Made by a program: the position numbers and the translations under genes
Shown here: piece after piece, positions 33,978-43,944 of the stretch
How the letters are laid out: every line of letters starts with the position of its first letter
Numbering within the stretch: the first letter of the stretch is position 1
DNA from: Anderseniella sp963787895
GTDB lineage: Bacteria; Pseudomonadota; Alphaproteobacteria; Rhizobiales; Aestuariivirgaceae
Reading direction: 5' to 3'
Length of the DNA: 64,000 nt
Assembly (NCBI GenBank): GCA_963787895.1
Contig: CAWBEX010000007.1
Coordinates: 310,001-374,000, forward strand
The notes under the pieces: model-generated
Told to the model about the DNA's origin: nothing
The model's database searches: none
Seen by the model: only the letters and a program-made list of their open reading frames with translations

Positions 33978-35654
33978 ATGACCAGCAACCCCCGCCACAA
34001 TATGCGTGACGTCTATCCGCCGACAGGGCCGGAGATCACCGCCAGGCACTGGGTGACCGAAGCACCGATGCGGATGCTGATGAACAACCTCCATCCCGAC
34101 GTCGCGGAGAATCCGCACGAGCTGGTGGTCTATGGTGGTATTGGCCGTGCTGCCCGCACCTGGGACGACTTTGATCGCATAGTTGCCTCGCTCAAGACGC
34201 TCAATAATGATGAGACGCTGCTGGTGCAATCAGGCAAGCCGGTTGGCGTGTTCAAGACGCACACGGATGCCCCGCGGGTGCTGATCGCAAATTCCAATCT
34301 GGTGCCGGAATGGGCCAACTGGAAGCATTTCAACGAGCTCGATCGCAAGGGCCTGATGATGTACGGCCAGATGACGGCGGGTTCGTGGATCTATATTGGC
34401 ACCCAAGGCATCGTGCAGGGCACCTACGAGACATTCGCCGAAGCAGGCCGCCAGCACTATGACGGCAACCTGACCGGCAAGTGGATCCTTACTGCCGGGC
34501 TTGGGGGCATGGGCGGAGCACAGCCTCTGGCGGCGGTGTTTGCCGGTGCATGCTGCCTGGCGGTGGAGTGTGACGAGACCCGTATCGACTTCCGCATTCG
34601 AACGAAATACGTCGATGAGAAAGCCACGTCACTTGATGAAGCGCTTGCGATGATCGAGCGCTGGACCAAGGCCGGCGAGGCCAGGTCTGTTGGCTTGCTG
34701 GGCAATGCAGCGGATGTGTTTGCCGAACTCGTCAAACGCGGCGTGCGTCCTGACATCGTGACCGACCAGACATCGGCGCATGACCCCATCAACGGCTACC
34801 TGCCGCAAGGCTGGACGCTGGCAGAGTGGCGAGACAAGCGCGAGAGTGACCCGGCGTCGGTCGAGAAGGCTGCGCGTGCCAGCATGAAGGTCCACGTCAA
34901 GGCGATGGTGGATTTCTGGAATGCAGGTGTGCCGACGCTCGACTATGGCAACAACATCCGCCAGGTGGCCAAGGATGAGGGCCTGGAAAATGCCTTCGCT
35001 TTTCCAGGGTTCGTGCCGGCCTACATTCGCCCGCTGTTCTGCCGTGGCATCGGTCCGTTCCGCTGGTGTGCGCTGTCGGGCGACCCGGAGGACATATACA
35101 AAACTGACGCGAAAATGAAGGAGCTGTTCCCCGACAATGCTCACCTGCACCAGTGGCTCGACATGGCGCGTGAGCGCATCGCGTTTCAGGGGTTGCCGGC
35201 GCGCATTTGCTGGATCGGGCTTGGTGACCGGCACCGGGCGGGCCTTGCTTTCAACGAAATGGTGAAGTCTGGCGAACTGAAGGCGCCGGTCGTGATCGGC
35301 CGTGATCATCTTGACTCAGGTTCTGTCGCCTCGCCCAACCGCGAGACGGAAGCCATGAAGGACGGATCGGATGCAGTGTCGGACTGGCCATTGCTCAATG
35401 CATTGTTGAATACTGCTTCCGGTGCGACATGGGTGTCGCTGCATCATGGTGGCGGTGTGGGCATGGGGTATTCACAGCACTCCGGCATGGTTATCGTTGC
35501 CGATGGTACCGACGATGCCGCGCGCCGTCTTGAAAGGGTGCTGTGGAACGATCCTGCAACCGGCGTCATGCGCCACGCTGATGCAGGCTACGACATTGCA
35601 ATCGACTGTGCGAAACAGCACGGCCTGAAGCTGCCGGGCATACTCGGCAATTGA
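33978..35654 (+). CDS. hutU: Urocanate hydratase HutU
   Basis: 558 residues. GGIGRAARTWDDFDRIVASL, VGVFKTHTDAPRVLIANSNL, the NAD-binding TAGLGGMGGAQPLAAVFAG, the active-site Cys region IRPLFCRGIGPFRW (about 346-359) and SLHHGGGVGMGYSQHSGM are diagnostic. It hydrates urocanate to 4-imidazolone-5-propionate with tightly bound NAD. It starts one base after the hutH stop and is followed at 35 bases by a TRAP receptor gene, suggesting one transcript. Confidence 0.97.
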   Translation: MTSNPRHNMRDVYPPTGPEITARHWVTEAPMRMLMNNLHPDVAENPHELVVYGGIGRAARTWDDFDRIVASLKTLNNDETLLVQSGKPVGVFKTHTDAPRVLIANSNLVPEWANWKHFNELDRKGLMMYGQMTAGSWIYIGTQGIVQGTYETFAEAGRQHYDGNLTGKWILTAGLGGMGGAQPLAAVFAGACCLAVECDETRIDFRIRTKYVDEKATSLDEALAMIERWTKAGEARSVGLLGNAADVFAELVKRGVRPDIVTDQTSAHDPINGYLPQGWTLAEWRDKRESDPASVEKAARASMKVHVKAMVDFWNAGVPTLDYGNNIRQVAKDEGLENAFAFPGFVPAYIRPLFCRGIGPFRWCALSGDPEDIYKTDAKMKELFPDNAHLHQWLDMARERIAFQGLPARICWIGLGDRHRAGLAFNEMVKSGELKAPVVIGRDHLDSGSVASPNRETEAMKDGSDAVSDWPLLNALLNTASGATWVSLHHGGGVGMGYSQHSGMVIVADGTDDAARRLERVLWNDPATGVMRHADAGYDIAIDCAKQHGLKLPGILGN

Positions 35655-35689
35655 TTTCTGAAAAGGGACGACAAAGGAGGAGTAAACTA

Positions 35690-36784
35690 ATGAAAAGACG
35701 CGACTTTCTGAAAAATTCCGCCGTTGCTGGTGTTGCTGCCACAACATTGGCTACGCCTGCAATTGCACAGGAAAAGCGCAAGTGGAAAATGGTCACCGCG
35801 TGGCCGAAAAATCTGCCAGGCCCCGGCGTGGCTGCGCAAATGTTGGCTGACCGCATTACTGCTGCTTCCGGCGGGCGTATCGAGGTTGAGCTGTATGCTG
35901 CGGGCGAACTGGTTCCAGGCCGTGGCGTGTTCGACGCCGTGTCGGAAGGCACAGCGGAGCTGTATCACGCCGTACCGGCCTATTGGGGGTCCAAATCGAA
36001 GGGCATACTTTTGTTTGGTTCGCAGCCGTTTGGCCTTCGCGCTGATGAGCAGATCGGTTGGCTCAATCATGGTGGCGGTCAGGCGCTGTACGATGAAATG
36101 TATGGCCGCTTCAACCTGAAACCATTCCTGTGTGGCAACTCAGGGCCGCAGTGGGCGGGTTGGTTCGCGAAGGAAATCAACTCGGTCGATGACCTGAAGG
36201 GCCTGCGCTTCCGCACCACTGGCCTGGCATCTGAAATGTGTTCCAAGCTGGGGATGGCTGTGCAGGCGATGGGTGGACGTGACATGTTCCAGGCCATGCA
36301 GTCCGGCACCATTGACGCAGGTGAATTCATCGGACCGTGGACAGACTCGGCGCTAGGTTTCTACCAGATTGCCAAGAACTACTATTGGCCAGGTGTTGGC
36401 GAGCCTTCGAGTGCAGAAGAATGCGCGATCAACAAGGCAGCCTACGAGGGTCTCCCCGACGATTTGAAACAGGCTGTTAGCTTTGCCTGCGAGTCGCTCT
36501 ATAATCCAGTTTGGACGGAGTACACCACCAAGCACGCCGCTGCATTGAAGCAAATGGTGGCCGAGCACGGTGTGCAGGTAAAGATGCTGCCGGAAGACGT
36601 CATCAAGGCGATGGGTAACGCTGCGGGTGAGGTAATTGGCGAACTGCGCGCCGACAGTGATGAACTGGTGAAGCGGATTACGGAGAGCTTCCTGACATAC
36701 CGCAAGTCGGTGTCGGACTACATGGTCTATGCCGACAATGGGCAGATGAATGCCCGTGCGATGGACTATAAATACGGCGGTTGA
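35690..36784 (+). CDS. TRAP transporter solute-binding protein (DctP family, Tat-exported), hut-linked
   Basis: 364 residues from the ATG at 35690, which has an ideal AAAGGAGGAG site; the longer frame from 35651 starts inside hutU. The N-terminus MKRRDFLKNSAVAGVAATT is a Tat signal. The mature part has the TRAP fold: WPKNLPGPGVAAQMLADRIT, YHAVPAYWGSKSKGILLFG, the Arg of LKGLRFRTTGLASEM (about 175-181) and FIGPWTDSALGFYQIAKNYY. This large-receptor subgroup often binds 2-oxo or hydroxy acids and amino acids. Being behind hutU, it may import histidine or urocanate; being just ahead of glcDEF, a hydroxyacid is the alternative. Confidence 0.9.
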   Translation: MKRRDFLKNSAVAGVAATTLATPAIAQEKRKWKMVTAWPKNLPGPGVAAQMLADRITAASGGRIEVELYAAGELVPGRGVFDAVSEGTAELYHAVPAYWGSKSKGILLFGSQPFGLRADEQIGWLNHGGGQALYDEMYGRFNLKPFLCGNSGPQWAGWFAKEINSVDDLKGLRFRTTGLASEMCSKLGMAVQAMGGRDMFQAMQSGTIDAGEFIGPWTDSALGFYQIAKNYYWPGVGEPSSAEECAINKAAYEGLPDDLKQAVSFACESLYNPVWTEYTTKHAAALKQMVAEHGVQVKMLPEDVIKAMGNAAGEVIGELRADSDELVKRITESFLTYRKSVSDYMVYADNGQMNARAMDYKYGG

Positions 36785-36801
36785 TCTACCTTGTAACAAT
36801 G

Positions 36802-36830
36802 GGCCGGCAGACAATGGTGTTCTGCCGGTC
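36802..36830 (+). other. Stem-loop between dctP and dctQ (hut-linked TRAP)
   Basis: GGCCGGCAGA pairs with TCTGCCGGTC over ten pairs (one G-T), around a nine-base loop. No T run follows. It lies in the 73-base gap after the receptor gene, the same place as the stem-loop of the other TRAP operon in this window (16149-16170). Confidence 0.7.
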
Positions 36831-36857
36831 CAACTCAAGGGGGTAGGGACAGTTTAG

Positions 36858-37361
36858 ATGCTAGTGCGATGGGCAGACCGGCTGGACCGCATAAACCATG
36901 CAGTGGGACTGGGCGTGCGCTGGCTGGCGCTCGCAATGGTTCTGTTGCAGTTCGCCATCGTCGTAATGCGCTATTTGTTTGGCGTAAGTTTCGTTTTTCT
37001 GGGCGAGGGTGTCCTCTATATGCATGCTGCGCTCTTCATGCTGGGCGCAGGATACACCTTGCTGGTGGACGAGCATGTGCGTGTAGATATTTTCTACACG
37101 GACAAAAACGAACGAGGAAAGGCACGGATCAACGCCGCCGGTGCTGCACTTCTTCTGCTCCCGCCCATGGCGATGGTCGCATGGATAAGCTGGCCGTTCG
37201 TTCGCAATAGCTGGACGATACTGGAAGGTCCGATTTCGGTTGGCGGTCTTCCTGCATCGTTTCTCTTGAAGTCACTCATCCCCGCTTTCTGCATACTGCT
37301 GATTGTGCAGGGTCTTGCCTGCCTGCTGCGTGATCTTGCCCGGTTGAGGCAGGAACCATGA
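36858..37361 (+). CDS. TRAP transporter small permease (DctQ)
   Basis: 167 residues with four membrane spans, roughly at 18-40 (VRWLALAMVLLQFAIVVMRY), 48-68 (LGEGVLYMHAALFMLGAGYT, with the usual acidic residue), 90-110 (INAAGAALLLLPPMAMVAWI) and 130-155. It forms the membrane part with the next gene, with which its stop overlaps by four bases (ATGA). GGGGTAGGG lies upstream of the start. Confidence 0.9.
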   Translation: MLVRWADRLDRINHAVGLGVRWLALAMVLLQFAIVVMRYLFGVSFVFLGEGVLYMHAALFMLGAGYTLLVDEHVRVDIFYTDKNERGKARINAAGAALLLLPPMAMVAWISWPFVRNSWTILEGPISVGGLPASFLLKSLIPAFCILLIVQGLACLLRDLARLRQEP

Positions 37362-38929
37362 GCTTGATTACTCAAAACCTGGATATCCTGATGTTCATCG
37401 TACTGGCTATCGCCTTGTTGCGAGGTTACCCGGTGACATTCACGTTGGCGGGTGTGGCGGCCATTTTCGCTGGTATTGGTGCAATGCTCGGCGCTTTTGA
37501 TGCCGGGTTGCTGGGTGCGCTGGCGCAACGGCTGTTTGGCATCATGACAAATGAAGTGCTGATCGCCATTCCACTCTTTGTATTCATGGGAATAGTGCTT
37601 GAGCGCAGCCAGCTGGCCGAAGAGCTTCTGGAGGAAATGGGCCGACTGTTTGGCAGCATGCGTGGTGGACTGGCTGTATCCGTCATCATCGTGGGTGCGT
37701 TGCTGGCTGCCTCGACAGGCATCGTTGGGGCAACGGTCATCACCATGGCCCTGATCGCGCTACCTGCCATGTTGCGCAACGGCTACTCAAAGCGTCTTGC
37801 AGCCGGCACCGTTTGCACAGCAGGCACGCTGGGACAGATCATCCCGCCTTCCACGTTGTTGATCATACTGTCCGAGGTCATGTCGTCTGCCTACCAACAG
37901 GCGCAGTTTCAGCAGGGCAAGTTTTCCGTCGAAACAATCAGCGTGGGACAGACCTTTGCTGCAGCATTGTTGCCTGGTTTGCTGTTGGTTGCGATTTACA
38001 TCACCTATGTGCTGGGACTTGCCTGGATCAGCCCTGAGCGCGCGCCAGCCATGCCGCGTGAGACAGGTGCAAAGGTTGATCCACGCCAGCTTGTACGGGT
38101 GCTTGTACCGCCTGTTTTCCTGATATTTGCTGTTCTCGGTTCAATTGTTGGCGGTGTAGCGACGCCTACCGAGGCCGCCAGCGTTGGCGCAGTAGGTGCC
38201 TTGTTGCTTGCCGCTTACCGGCGTGACCCGAAGGCGCGCACATCAAGTCTGATTGCCATAGCAGCATTGCTGGCAATCGTGGTGTTGGCTTCATCAACGT
38301 CGATCAGATTGCAGCGCTCGGACACGGGAGCGGGCATATACCTGCTGGCCGCAATCGGTGCTGCGTTGGTGGCTGCCACAGCATGGGGTATCTGGCGCGC
38401 AATTGCCCATTCGTGGCGAGAGGGCTATCTGGGCGAGGTCAATACCCGCACCATGTCGGTGAGTTCCATGATTTTCGGCACCATCATCGGCGCTAGTATT
38501 TTCTCGCTGGTGTTCCGGGGGCTGGGTGGAGACAAGCGCATTGAGCATCTGGTCGAGAACATGCCAGGCGGGGCAATGGGCGCGCTGATATTTGTAATGG
38601 TGCTGATATTCTTGCTTGGCTTCATTCTCGACTTTGTCGAAATATCGGTGATCCTGCTCCCCATAGTTACGCCCGCATTGATCATCATGGGGCATGATCC
38701 GATCTGGCTGGCTGTGCTGATCGCCATCAACTTGCAGACCAGCTTTCTGACGCCTCCTTTTGGGTTTTCTTTGTTTTACCTGCGTGGGGCTGCACCTCCT
38801 GAGATTACAACGGGTGATATTTATCGCGGTGTCATTCCGTTCATTGGTTTGCAGGCCGTGGGTGTGGCGATCATCTGGTTTGTGCCTCAGATTGCGACCT
38901 GGCTGCCGGCCATCATGTTTGCTGATTGA
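37358..38929 (+). CDS. TRAP transporter large permease (DctM), long form
   Basis: 523 residues, about 95 more than the DctM at 14312-15596. The N-terminal half is ordinary (IPLFVFMGIVLERSQLAEEL, TVCTAGTLGQIIPPSTLLII). The extra length is a middle insertion (about 275-370) with two more hydrophobic spans (LIAIAALLAIVVLASSTSI, IYLLAAIGAALVAATAWGIW). The C-terminal half resumes with LLPIVTPALIIMGHDPIWL and INLQTSFLTPPFGFSLFYL. Long DctM forms of this kind go with the large Tat-exported receptors, fitting the dctP gene here. Confidence 0.92.
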   Translation: MSLITQNLDILMFIVLAIALLRGYPVTFTLAGVAAIFAGIGAMLGAFDAGLLGALAQRLFGIMTNEVLIAIPLFVFMGIVLERSQLAEELLEEMGRLFGSMRGGLAVSVIIVGALLAASTGIVGATVITMALIALPAMLRNGYSKRLAAGTVCTAGTLGQIIPPSTLLIILSEVMSSAYQQAQFQQGKFSVETISVGQTFAAALLPGLLLVAIYITYVLGLAWISPERAPAMPRETGAKVDPRQLVRVLVPPVFLIFAVLGSIVGGVATPTEAASVGAVGALLLAAYRRDPKARTSSLIAIAALLAIVVLASSTSIRLQRSDTGAGIYLLAAIGAALVAATAWGIWRAIAHSWREGYLGEVNTRTMSVSSMIFGTIIGASIFSLVFRGLGGDKRIEHLVENMPGGAMGALIFVMVLIFLLGFILDFVEISVILLPIVTPALIIMGHDPIWLAVLIAINLQTSFLTPPFGFSLFYLRGAAPPEITTGDIYRGVIPFIGLQAVGVAIIWFVPQIATWLPAIMFAD

Positions 38930-38987
38930 GCAGATATTGGACGGGCCTGACCAAATATCGCAAATATGGGGTATTCAAGCAGCGGAA

Positions 38988-39014
38988 AAATTGGTAAAAA
39001 CTTTTTACCAATTT
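38988..39014. promoter_or_regulatory. 27-base perfect palindrome upstream of glcD (FadR/GntR-type operator)
   Basis: AAATTGGTAAAAA, one C, then TTTTTACCAATTT: two perfect 13-base arms. The TTGGT...ACCAA core is that of operators bound by FadR-subfamily GntR regulators such as PdhR, LldR and GlcC. It lies 21 bases before the glcD ATG, where it could block transcription or overlap the promoter. No such regulator gene is next to glcDEF in this window. Confidence 0.75.
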
Positions 39015-39034
39015 AGTGCGAAAGGATGTTTGTC

Positions 39035-40471
39035 ATGGAAATGCCGATTCCAAATGAAGCAATTCTGGCCCGGAAATCGGTCATTGTGGCAAGTCTGAAC
39101 GCCATATTGCCTGAAACCGAGGCGGTGATTTCAGACCCCAACGAGACGCGTGCCTACGAATGTGATGCACTGACGGCCTATCGCTGCCAGCCGCTTGCAG
39201 TGGTTCTACCGGCAACGACAGAGGAAGTCGCAGCTATCCTGCGGTATTGCCATGCCGAGGGTCTGCCGGTTGTGCCAAGGGGCGCAGGCACCTCGCTGGC
39301 TGGCGGTTCGCTGCCGACTGCAGACAGTATTGTTCTGGGTGTAAGCCGAATGAGCGCGGTGCTGGAGACCAACTACGCGAACCGCTACATCCGGGTACAG
39401 ACCGGGCGCACCAACTTGTCTGTCACCGGCGCGGTTGAGGCCGACGGCTTCTTCTATGCGCCGGATCCGTCCAGCCAGCTTGCCTGTGCCATTGCCGGCA
39501 ACATAGCCATGAACTCCGGCGGTGCACATTGCCTCAAATACGGAGTGACAACCAACAACCTGATGGGTGTGCGCATGGTGACCATGCAGGGCGACATTGT
39601 GGACATTGGCGGCGCACACCTAGATGCAGCTGTCTATGATCTGCTCGGCGTTGTCTGCGGTTCGGAAGGCCAGCTTGGCATAGTGACTGAGGCCACCTTG
39701 CGCATTCTTCCCAAGCCGGAGGGCGCACGCCCTGTGCTCATGGGGTTTGACTCGTCAGAAGTAGCCGGGGAATGCGTCGCCGACATCATCAAGGCAGGAG
39801 TGCTGCCGGTGGCTATCGAGTTCATGGACCGCCCCTGTATCCGGGCCACGGAAGATTTCGCCAAGGCCGGATATCCCGATGTAGAGGCATTGCTCATCGT
39901 GGAGGTGGAAGGCTCTGAAGCCGAAATTCGTGAGCAGCTGGACAAGATCAACGCCATTGCCATGAGGCACAATCCAGCCGAGCTGCGCGAAAGCACCGGG
40001 CCGGAGCAGTCCGCAGCCATCTGGAAGGGGCGCAAGGCTGCCTTTGGAGCCATGGGCCAGATCAACGATTACATCTGTCTCGATGGAACGATCCCGGTCA
40101 GCCAGTTGCCGCTGGTTCTGCGGCGCATGGAAGAACTGTCCGCTGAATACGGCCTTGATGTCGCCAACGTGTTCCACGCTGGTGACGGCAACCTGCACCC
40201 GCTGATCCTGTTCGATGCCAACAAGCCGGGCGATCTGGAAACCTGCGAGGAAATGGGAGCTGAAATTCTCAAACTGTGTGTCGAGGTGGGCGGTTGCCTG
40301 ACCGGCGAGCATGGTGTCGGGGTGGAAAAGCGCGATCTGATGCTGACCCAGTACAATGAGGGTGACATCGAGGCCCAGGTGCGGGTGAAGGATGTGTTCG
40401 ACAGCAAATGGCTGCTGAACCCGGCCAAGGTGTTCCCGTTGGTGACCACGAAGGAGCGCCGCGCCGCATGA
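39035..40471 (+). CDS. glcD: Glycolate oxidase FAD subunit GlcD
   Basis: 478 residues from the ATG at 39035, which has AAAGGA eight bases upstream; an ATG at 39026 lacks room for a site. FAD-binding type 4 domain (about 40-220: VVPRGAGTSLAGGSLPTADS, CAIAGNIAMNSGGAHCLKYG) and the C-terminal oxidase domain (FHAGDGNLHPLILFD, LTGEHGVGVEKRDLM). Oxidises glycolate (or a related D-hydroxyacid) to glyoxylate at the membrane together with GlcE and GlcF. The stop overlaps the glcE start (ATGA). Confidence 0.95.
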   Translation: MEMPIPNEAILARKSVIVASLNAILPETEAVISDPNETRAYECDALTAYRCQPLAVVLPATTEEVAAILRYCHAEGLPVVPRGAGTSLAGGSLPTADSIVLGVSRMSAVLETNYANRYIRVQTGRTNLSVTGAVEADGFFYAPDPSSQLACAIAGNIAMNSGGAHCLKYGVTTNNLMGVRMVTMQGDIVDIGGAHLDAAVYDLLGVVCGSEGQLGIVTEATLRILPKPEGARPVLMGFDSSEVAGECVADIIKAGVLPVAIEFMDRPCIRATEDFAKAGYPDVEALLIVEVEGSEAEIREQLDKINAIAMRHNPAELRESTGPEQSAAIWKGRKAAFGAMGQINDYICLDGTIPVSQLPLVLRRMEELSAEYGLDVANVFHAGDGNLHPLILFDANKPGDLETCEEMGAEILKLCVEVGGCLTGEHGVGVEKRDLMLTQYNEGDIEAQVRVKDVFDSKWLLNPAKVFPLVTTKERRAA

Positions 40472-41601
40472 CCCCGAAAACCGAAAGTAGCCTTGCTGAA
40501 ACCGTCAAGACAGCGGCGGCTAAGAAAGCACGATTGCACATCGTGGGCGGCGGCACGCGAGCAGGCCTGGGCCACGGCGTAACAGGTGAGATGTTGAACA
40601 CCAGCGGCTTGAAGGGCGTGTCCTTGTATGAACCCGGCGCATTGACCATCGTCGCTGCTGCGGGCACCCCGCTTGAAACGATAGAGAAAACCCTGGCGAA
40701 GGAAGGTCAGCGCCTCGCCTTCGAACCAATGGATCACCGCGCGGTGTATGGCAGTAACGGCAAGTCAACCATAGGCGGCGTGGTGGCGGCAAACGTGTCT
40801 GGCCCCCGCCGTATTCAGGCGGGCTCGTGCCGCGACAGCTTGATCGGCGTGCGCTTCGTCAATGGTGAGGGAACCGTCATCAAGAATGGCGGCCGGGTAA
40901 TGAAGAACGTCACCGGCTATGACCTGGTAAAACTGATGTGCGGATCTCATGGCACGCTGGGCGTGCTGACCCAGGTGGCTTTCAAGGTCTTGCCTATGCC
41001 GGAAACCTCTGCACTGGTTTCGGTCACGCAGCTTGATCCTGCCCGTGCAGTGGAGGCAATGAGCGCTGCGCTGACCTCGCCATTCGATGTGTCTGCAGCC
41101 GCTCATCGGGCCAGTCGGGAACGGTGCACCATGATCCGTCTGGAAGGTTTCGAGGGCTCGGTCAAGTACCGCTCAGGACGGCTGAAGGACCTGCTTTCCC
41201 GGTTCGGCGAGGTGGAGGTAAGTCTCAACCACGAGACCAACCAGCAGGTCTGGGCAGATGTGCGCGACGTTAAGCTGGTGGCAGGCGGGCAAGGAGACGT
41301 CTGGCGCATTTCGGTAAGGCCGTCAGACGGACCAGCCGTGATAGCCGCATTGCCTGCCGCTGCCGTGTGTCAGATGGACTGGGGCGGCGGGCTGGTCTGG
41401 GCGCGGGTGCCGGCAGGCACTGACGTGCGCGGTTCGATCCAGGCCATTGAGGGTCACGCGACAATCATCCGCGCCGATGAGGCCACCAAGAACAAGCTCG
41501 GCGTGTTCCAGCCGGAACAGGCTGCGCTGTCTGCCATTTCCAGGGGTCTGCGGGCGAAGTTTGACCCCGCCGGCATTCTGAACCCCGGCCGAATGGGATA
41601 A
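40468..41601 (+). CDS. glcE: Glycolate oxidase FAD-binding subunit GlcE
   Basis: 377 residues from the ATG at 40468, inside the glcD stop; the longer frame is a shadow of glcD. FAD-binding type 4 domain only: LHIVGGGTRAGLGHG, EPGALTIVAAAGTPLETIE, TIGGVVAANVSGPRR, NVTGYDLVKLMCGSHGTLG, and the closing FDPAGILNPGRMG. Smaller than GlcD, as expected. It is needed for the active complex. Confidence 0.95.
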   Translation: MTPKTESSLAETVKTAAAKKARLHIVGGGTRAGLGHGVTGEMLNTSGLKGVSLYEPGALTIVAAAGTPLETIEKTLAKEGQRLAFEPMDHRAVYGSNGKSTIGGVVAANVSGPRRIQAGSCRDSLIGVRFVNGEGTVIKNGGRVMKNVTGYDLVKLMCGSHGTLGVLTQVAFKVLPMPETSALVSVTQLDPARAVEAMSAALTSPFDVSAAAHRASRERCTMIRLEGFEGSVKYRSGRLKDLLSRFGEVEVSLNHETNQQVWADVRDVKLVAGGQGDVWRISVRPSDGPAVIAALPAAAVCQMDWGGGLVWARVPAGTDVRGSIQAIEGHATIIRADEATKNKLGVFQPEQAALSAISRGLRAKFDPAGILNPGRMG

Positions 41602-41608
41602 TCGACAT

Positions 41609-42898
<1,290 letters not shown>

Positions 42899-42902
42899 AC
42901 TG

Positions 42903-42986
42903 ATGAAAAAGCCGGTAGATATGCCGAAAAGGATATTAGATGCTTGGCTCCACAGGTTCCTGAAGGCCAGGGAACAGGCTGAGTAA
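42903..42986 (+). CDS. Possible 27-aa ORF behind glcF
   Basis: A frame from the ATG at 42903, four bases after the glcF stop, to a TAA at 42984: it begins MKKPVDMPKRILDAWLHRF and ends KAREQAE. The sequence is amphipathic and basic. No ribosome site is visible other than coupling to glcF. It may be a tiny membrane-associated protein or chance. Confidence 0.25.
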   Translation: MKKPVDMPKRILDAWLHRFLKAREQAE

Positions 42987-43575
42987 CCGCTTCAAACGCG
43001 TCTCCACAAAGTGTTTGTGTGCTTCATCCAGCCCGACATCTGGGATCCGGCGCTGCCGGGTGTCGGTGCCAACCGCTATGCCTGTGCCGCCAGTTCAGCG
43101 TTATGAATCCGGTACCCATTTGCGGGCTGCGCGGGTCAGCTTTCGAGTTTTACCACACATCGTCTATGTAATCCCTGCACATGCATTGCACTGCCGTTCG
43201 AATCGGCTGTAAACTTGCCTGTGATTGCACTGGCCCCGCAACAAGGCAACTAGCGGGGGCAATCAGGGGCTTGGGTTCCGCCGGTTAGGGGTTTGTTAAC
43301 TCTGCCGGTCGGATCATCGGATCAGGATCACAGGGTTGGTCCTGCGGGGGTGCAACTTGTTTCCAAATGTACCTGCCGTGCCTGCGGGCTGATCAATACA
43401 CTTGACCAGCTCTGTTTGGCCATTGTGAGCAAATGCACCGACGCATGCACAATGGTCTGTTTTGATTGAAGGAGAATACTTAACCGCGCCTGACCGGAGC
43501 ACGCATACGAAAACAAGAAGACTGAATGATTGATCCGGAAGGTGCCTCAAACGACAGGCTGGGGAGCCTTGGAAA
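42987..43575. other. 589-base stretch without an intact gene
   Basis: No frame here has the look of a functional gene. It holds a short RHS-like remnant (43014-43106) and a stem-loop CCCCGC/GCGGGG (43234-43258) without a T run. The rest shows nothing that could be named. The codon patterns of the open frames in this stretch do not resemble those of the neighbouring genes. Confidence 0.5.
43014..43106 (+). pseudogene. Remnant of an RHS/YD-repeat protein core
   Basis: The frame starting at 43014 reads FVCFIQPDIWDPALPGVG then ANRYACAASSAL and a TGA. It resembles the conserved end of the RHS repeat core, which usually reads like SPDWWDPTLPGVGTNRYAY followed by GNDP. Only about 30 residues are left, without a start codon. 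It suggests that a large RHS-type gene (polymorphic toxin or wall-associated protein) once lay here. Recognition rests on memory of the motif and the fragment is short. Confidence 0.4.
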
Positions 43576-43932
43576 ATGAATAAGTCATTGTTGATTGCGA
43601 TGAGTGTTGCAATGCTGGTGCTGCCAGTGAAGGCAGGCGCGGCCGAGTGGATGTCGAGCACTGATATCATGCGTGAGCTTGTTGGCACCGAGCTGTCATT
43701 CCGCGGCAAGCGCAGCGGTACAATCATTTATAGCGAGTCCGGTGAAATGCGCATGCAAGGCCGGTCGGGCATGCCGGTATTCGGCAAGTGGCGCATTGAC
43801 GAGAACAGCAACAGCATCTGCGCGCGGATCTTCCAGCGCAAGATTGGCAAGGAAGTCTGCTACCGCACCCGCCATGACGGTTTCGGCTATCGCACCGACC
43901 AGGGCTACAAGCTGATGCCGCTGGAGTTTTGA
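43576..43932 (+). CDS. Small periplasmic protein of unknown function
   Basis: 118 residues with a Sec signal peptide (LLIAMSVAMLVLPVKAGAA). The mature part is a likely small beta-rich domain with IMRELVGTELSFRGKRSGT, GMPVFGKWRIDENSNSICAR and two Cys (in SICAR and EVCYRT) that may form a disulphide. Not assigned to a named family. A GGGGAG site precedes the ATG. It stands alone, convergent with the FkbM-type gene. Confidence 0.75.
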   Translation: MNKSLLIAMSVAMLVLPVKAGAAEWMSSTDIMRELVGTELSFRGKRSGTIIYSESGEMRMQGRSGMPVFGKWRIDENSNSICARIFQRKIGKEVCYRTRHDGFGYRTDQGYKLMPLEF

Positions 43933-43944
43933 GGTGGGTGTACT

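Noticed and set aside
43015..43212. A 65-residue plus-strand gene
   Set aside because: Composition unlike neighbouring genes and no ribosome site; an overlapping frame has the RHS-like motif instead.
43190..43340. Possible cobalamin-type riboswitch in the gap behind glcF
   Set aside because: Only one GC-rich stem-loop was found. The conserved core of known cobalamin riboswitches was not, and the next gene is not cobalamin-related.
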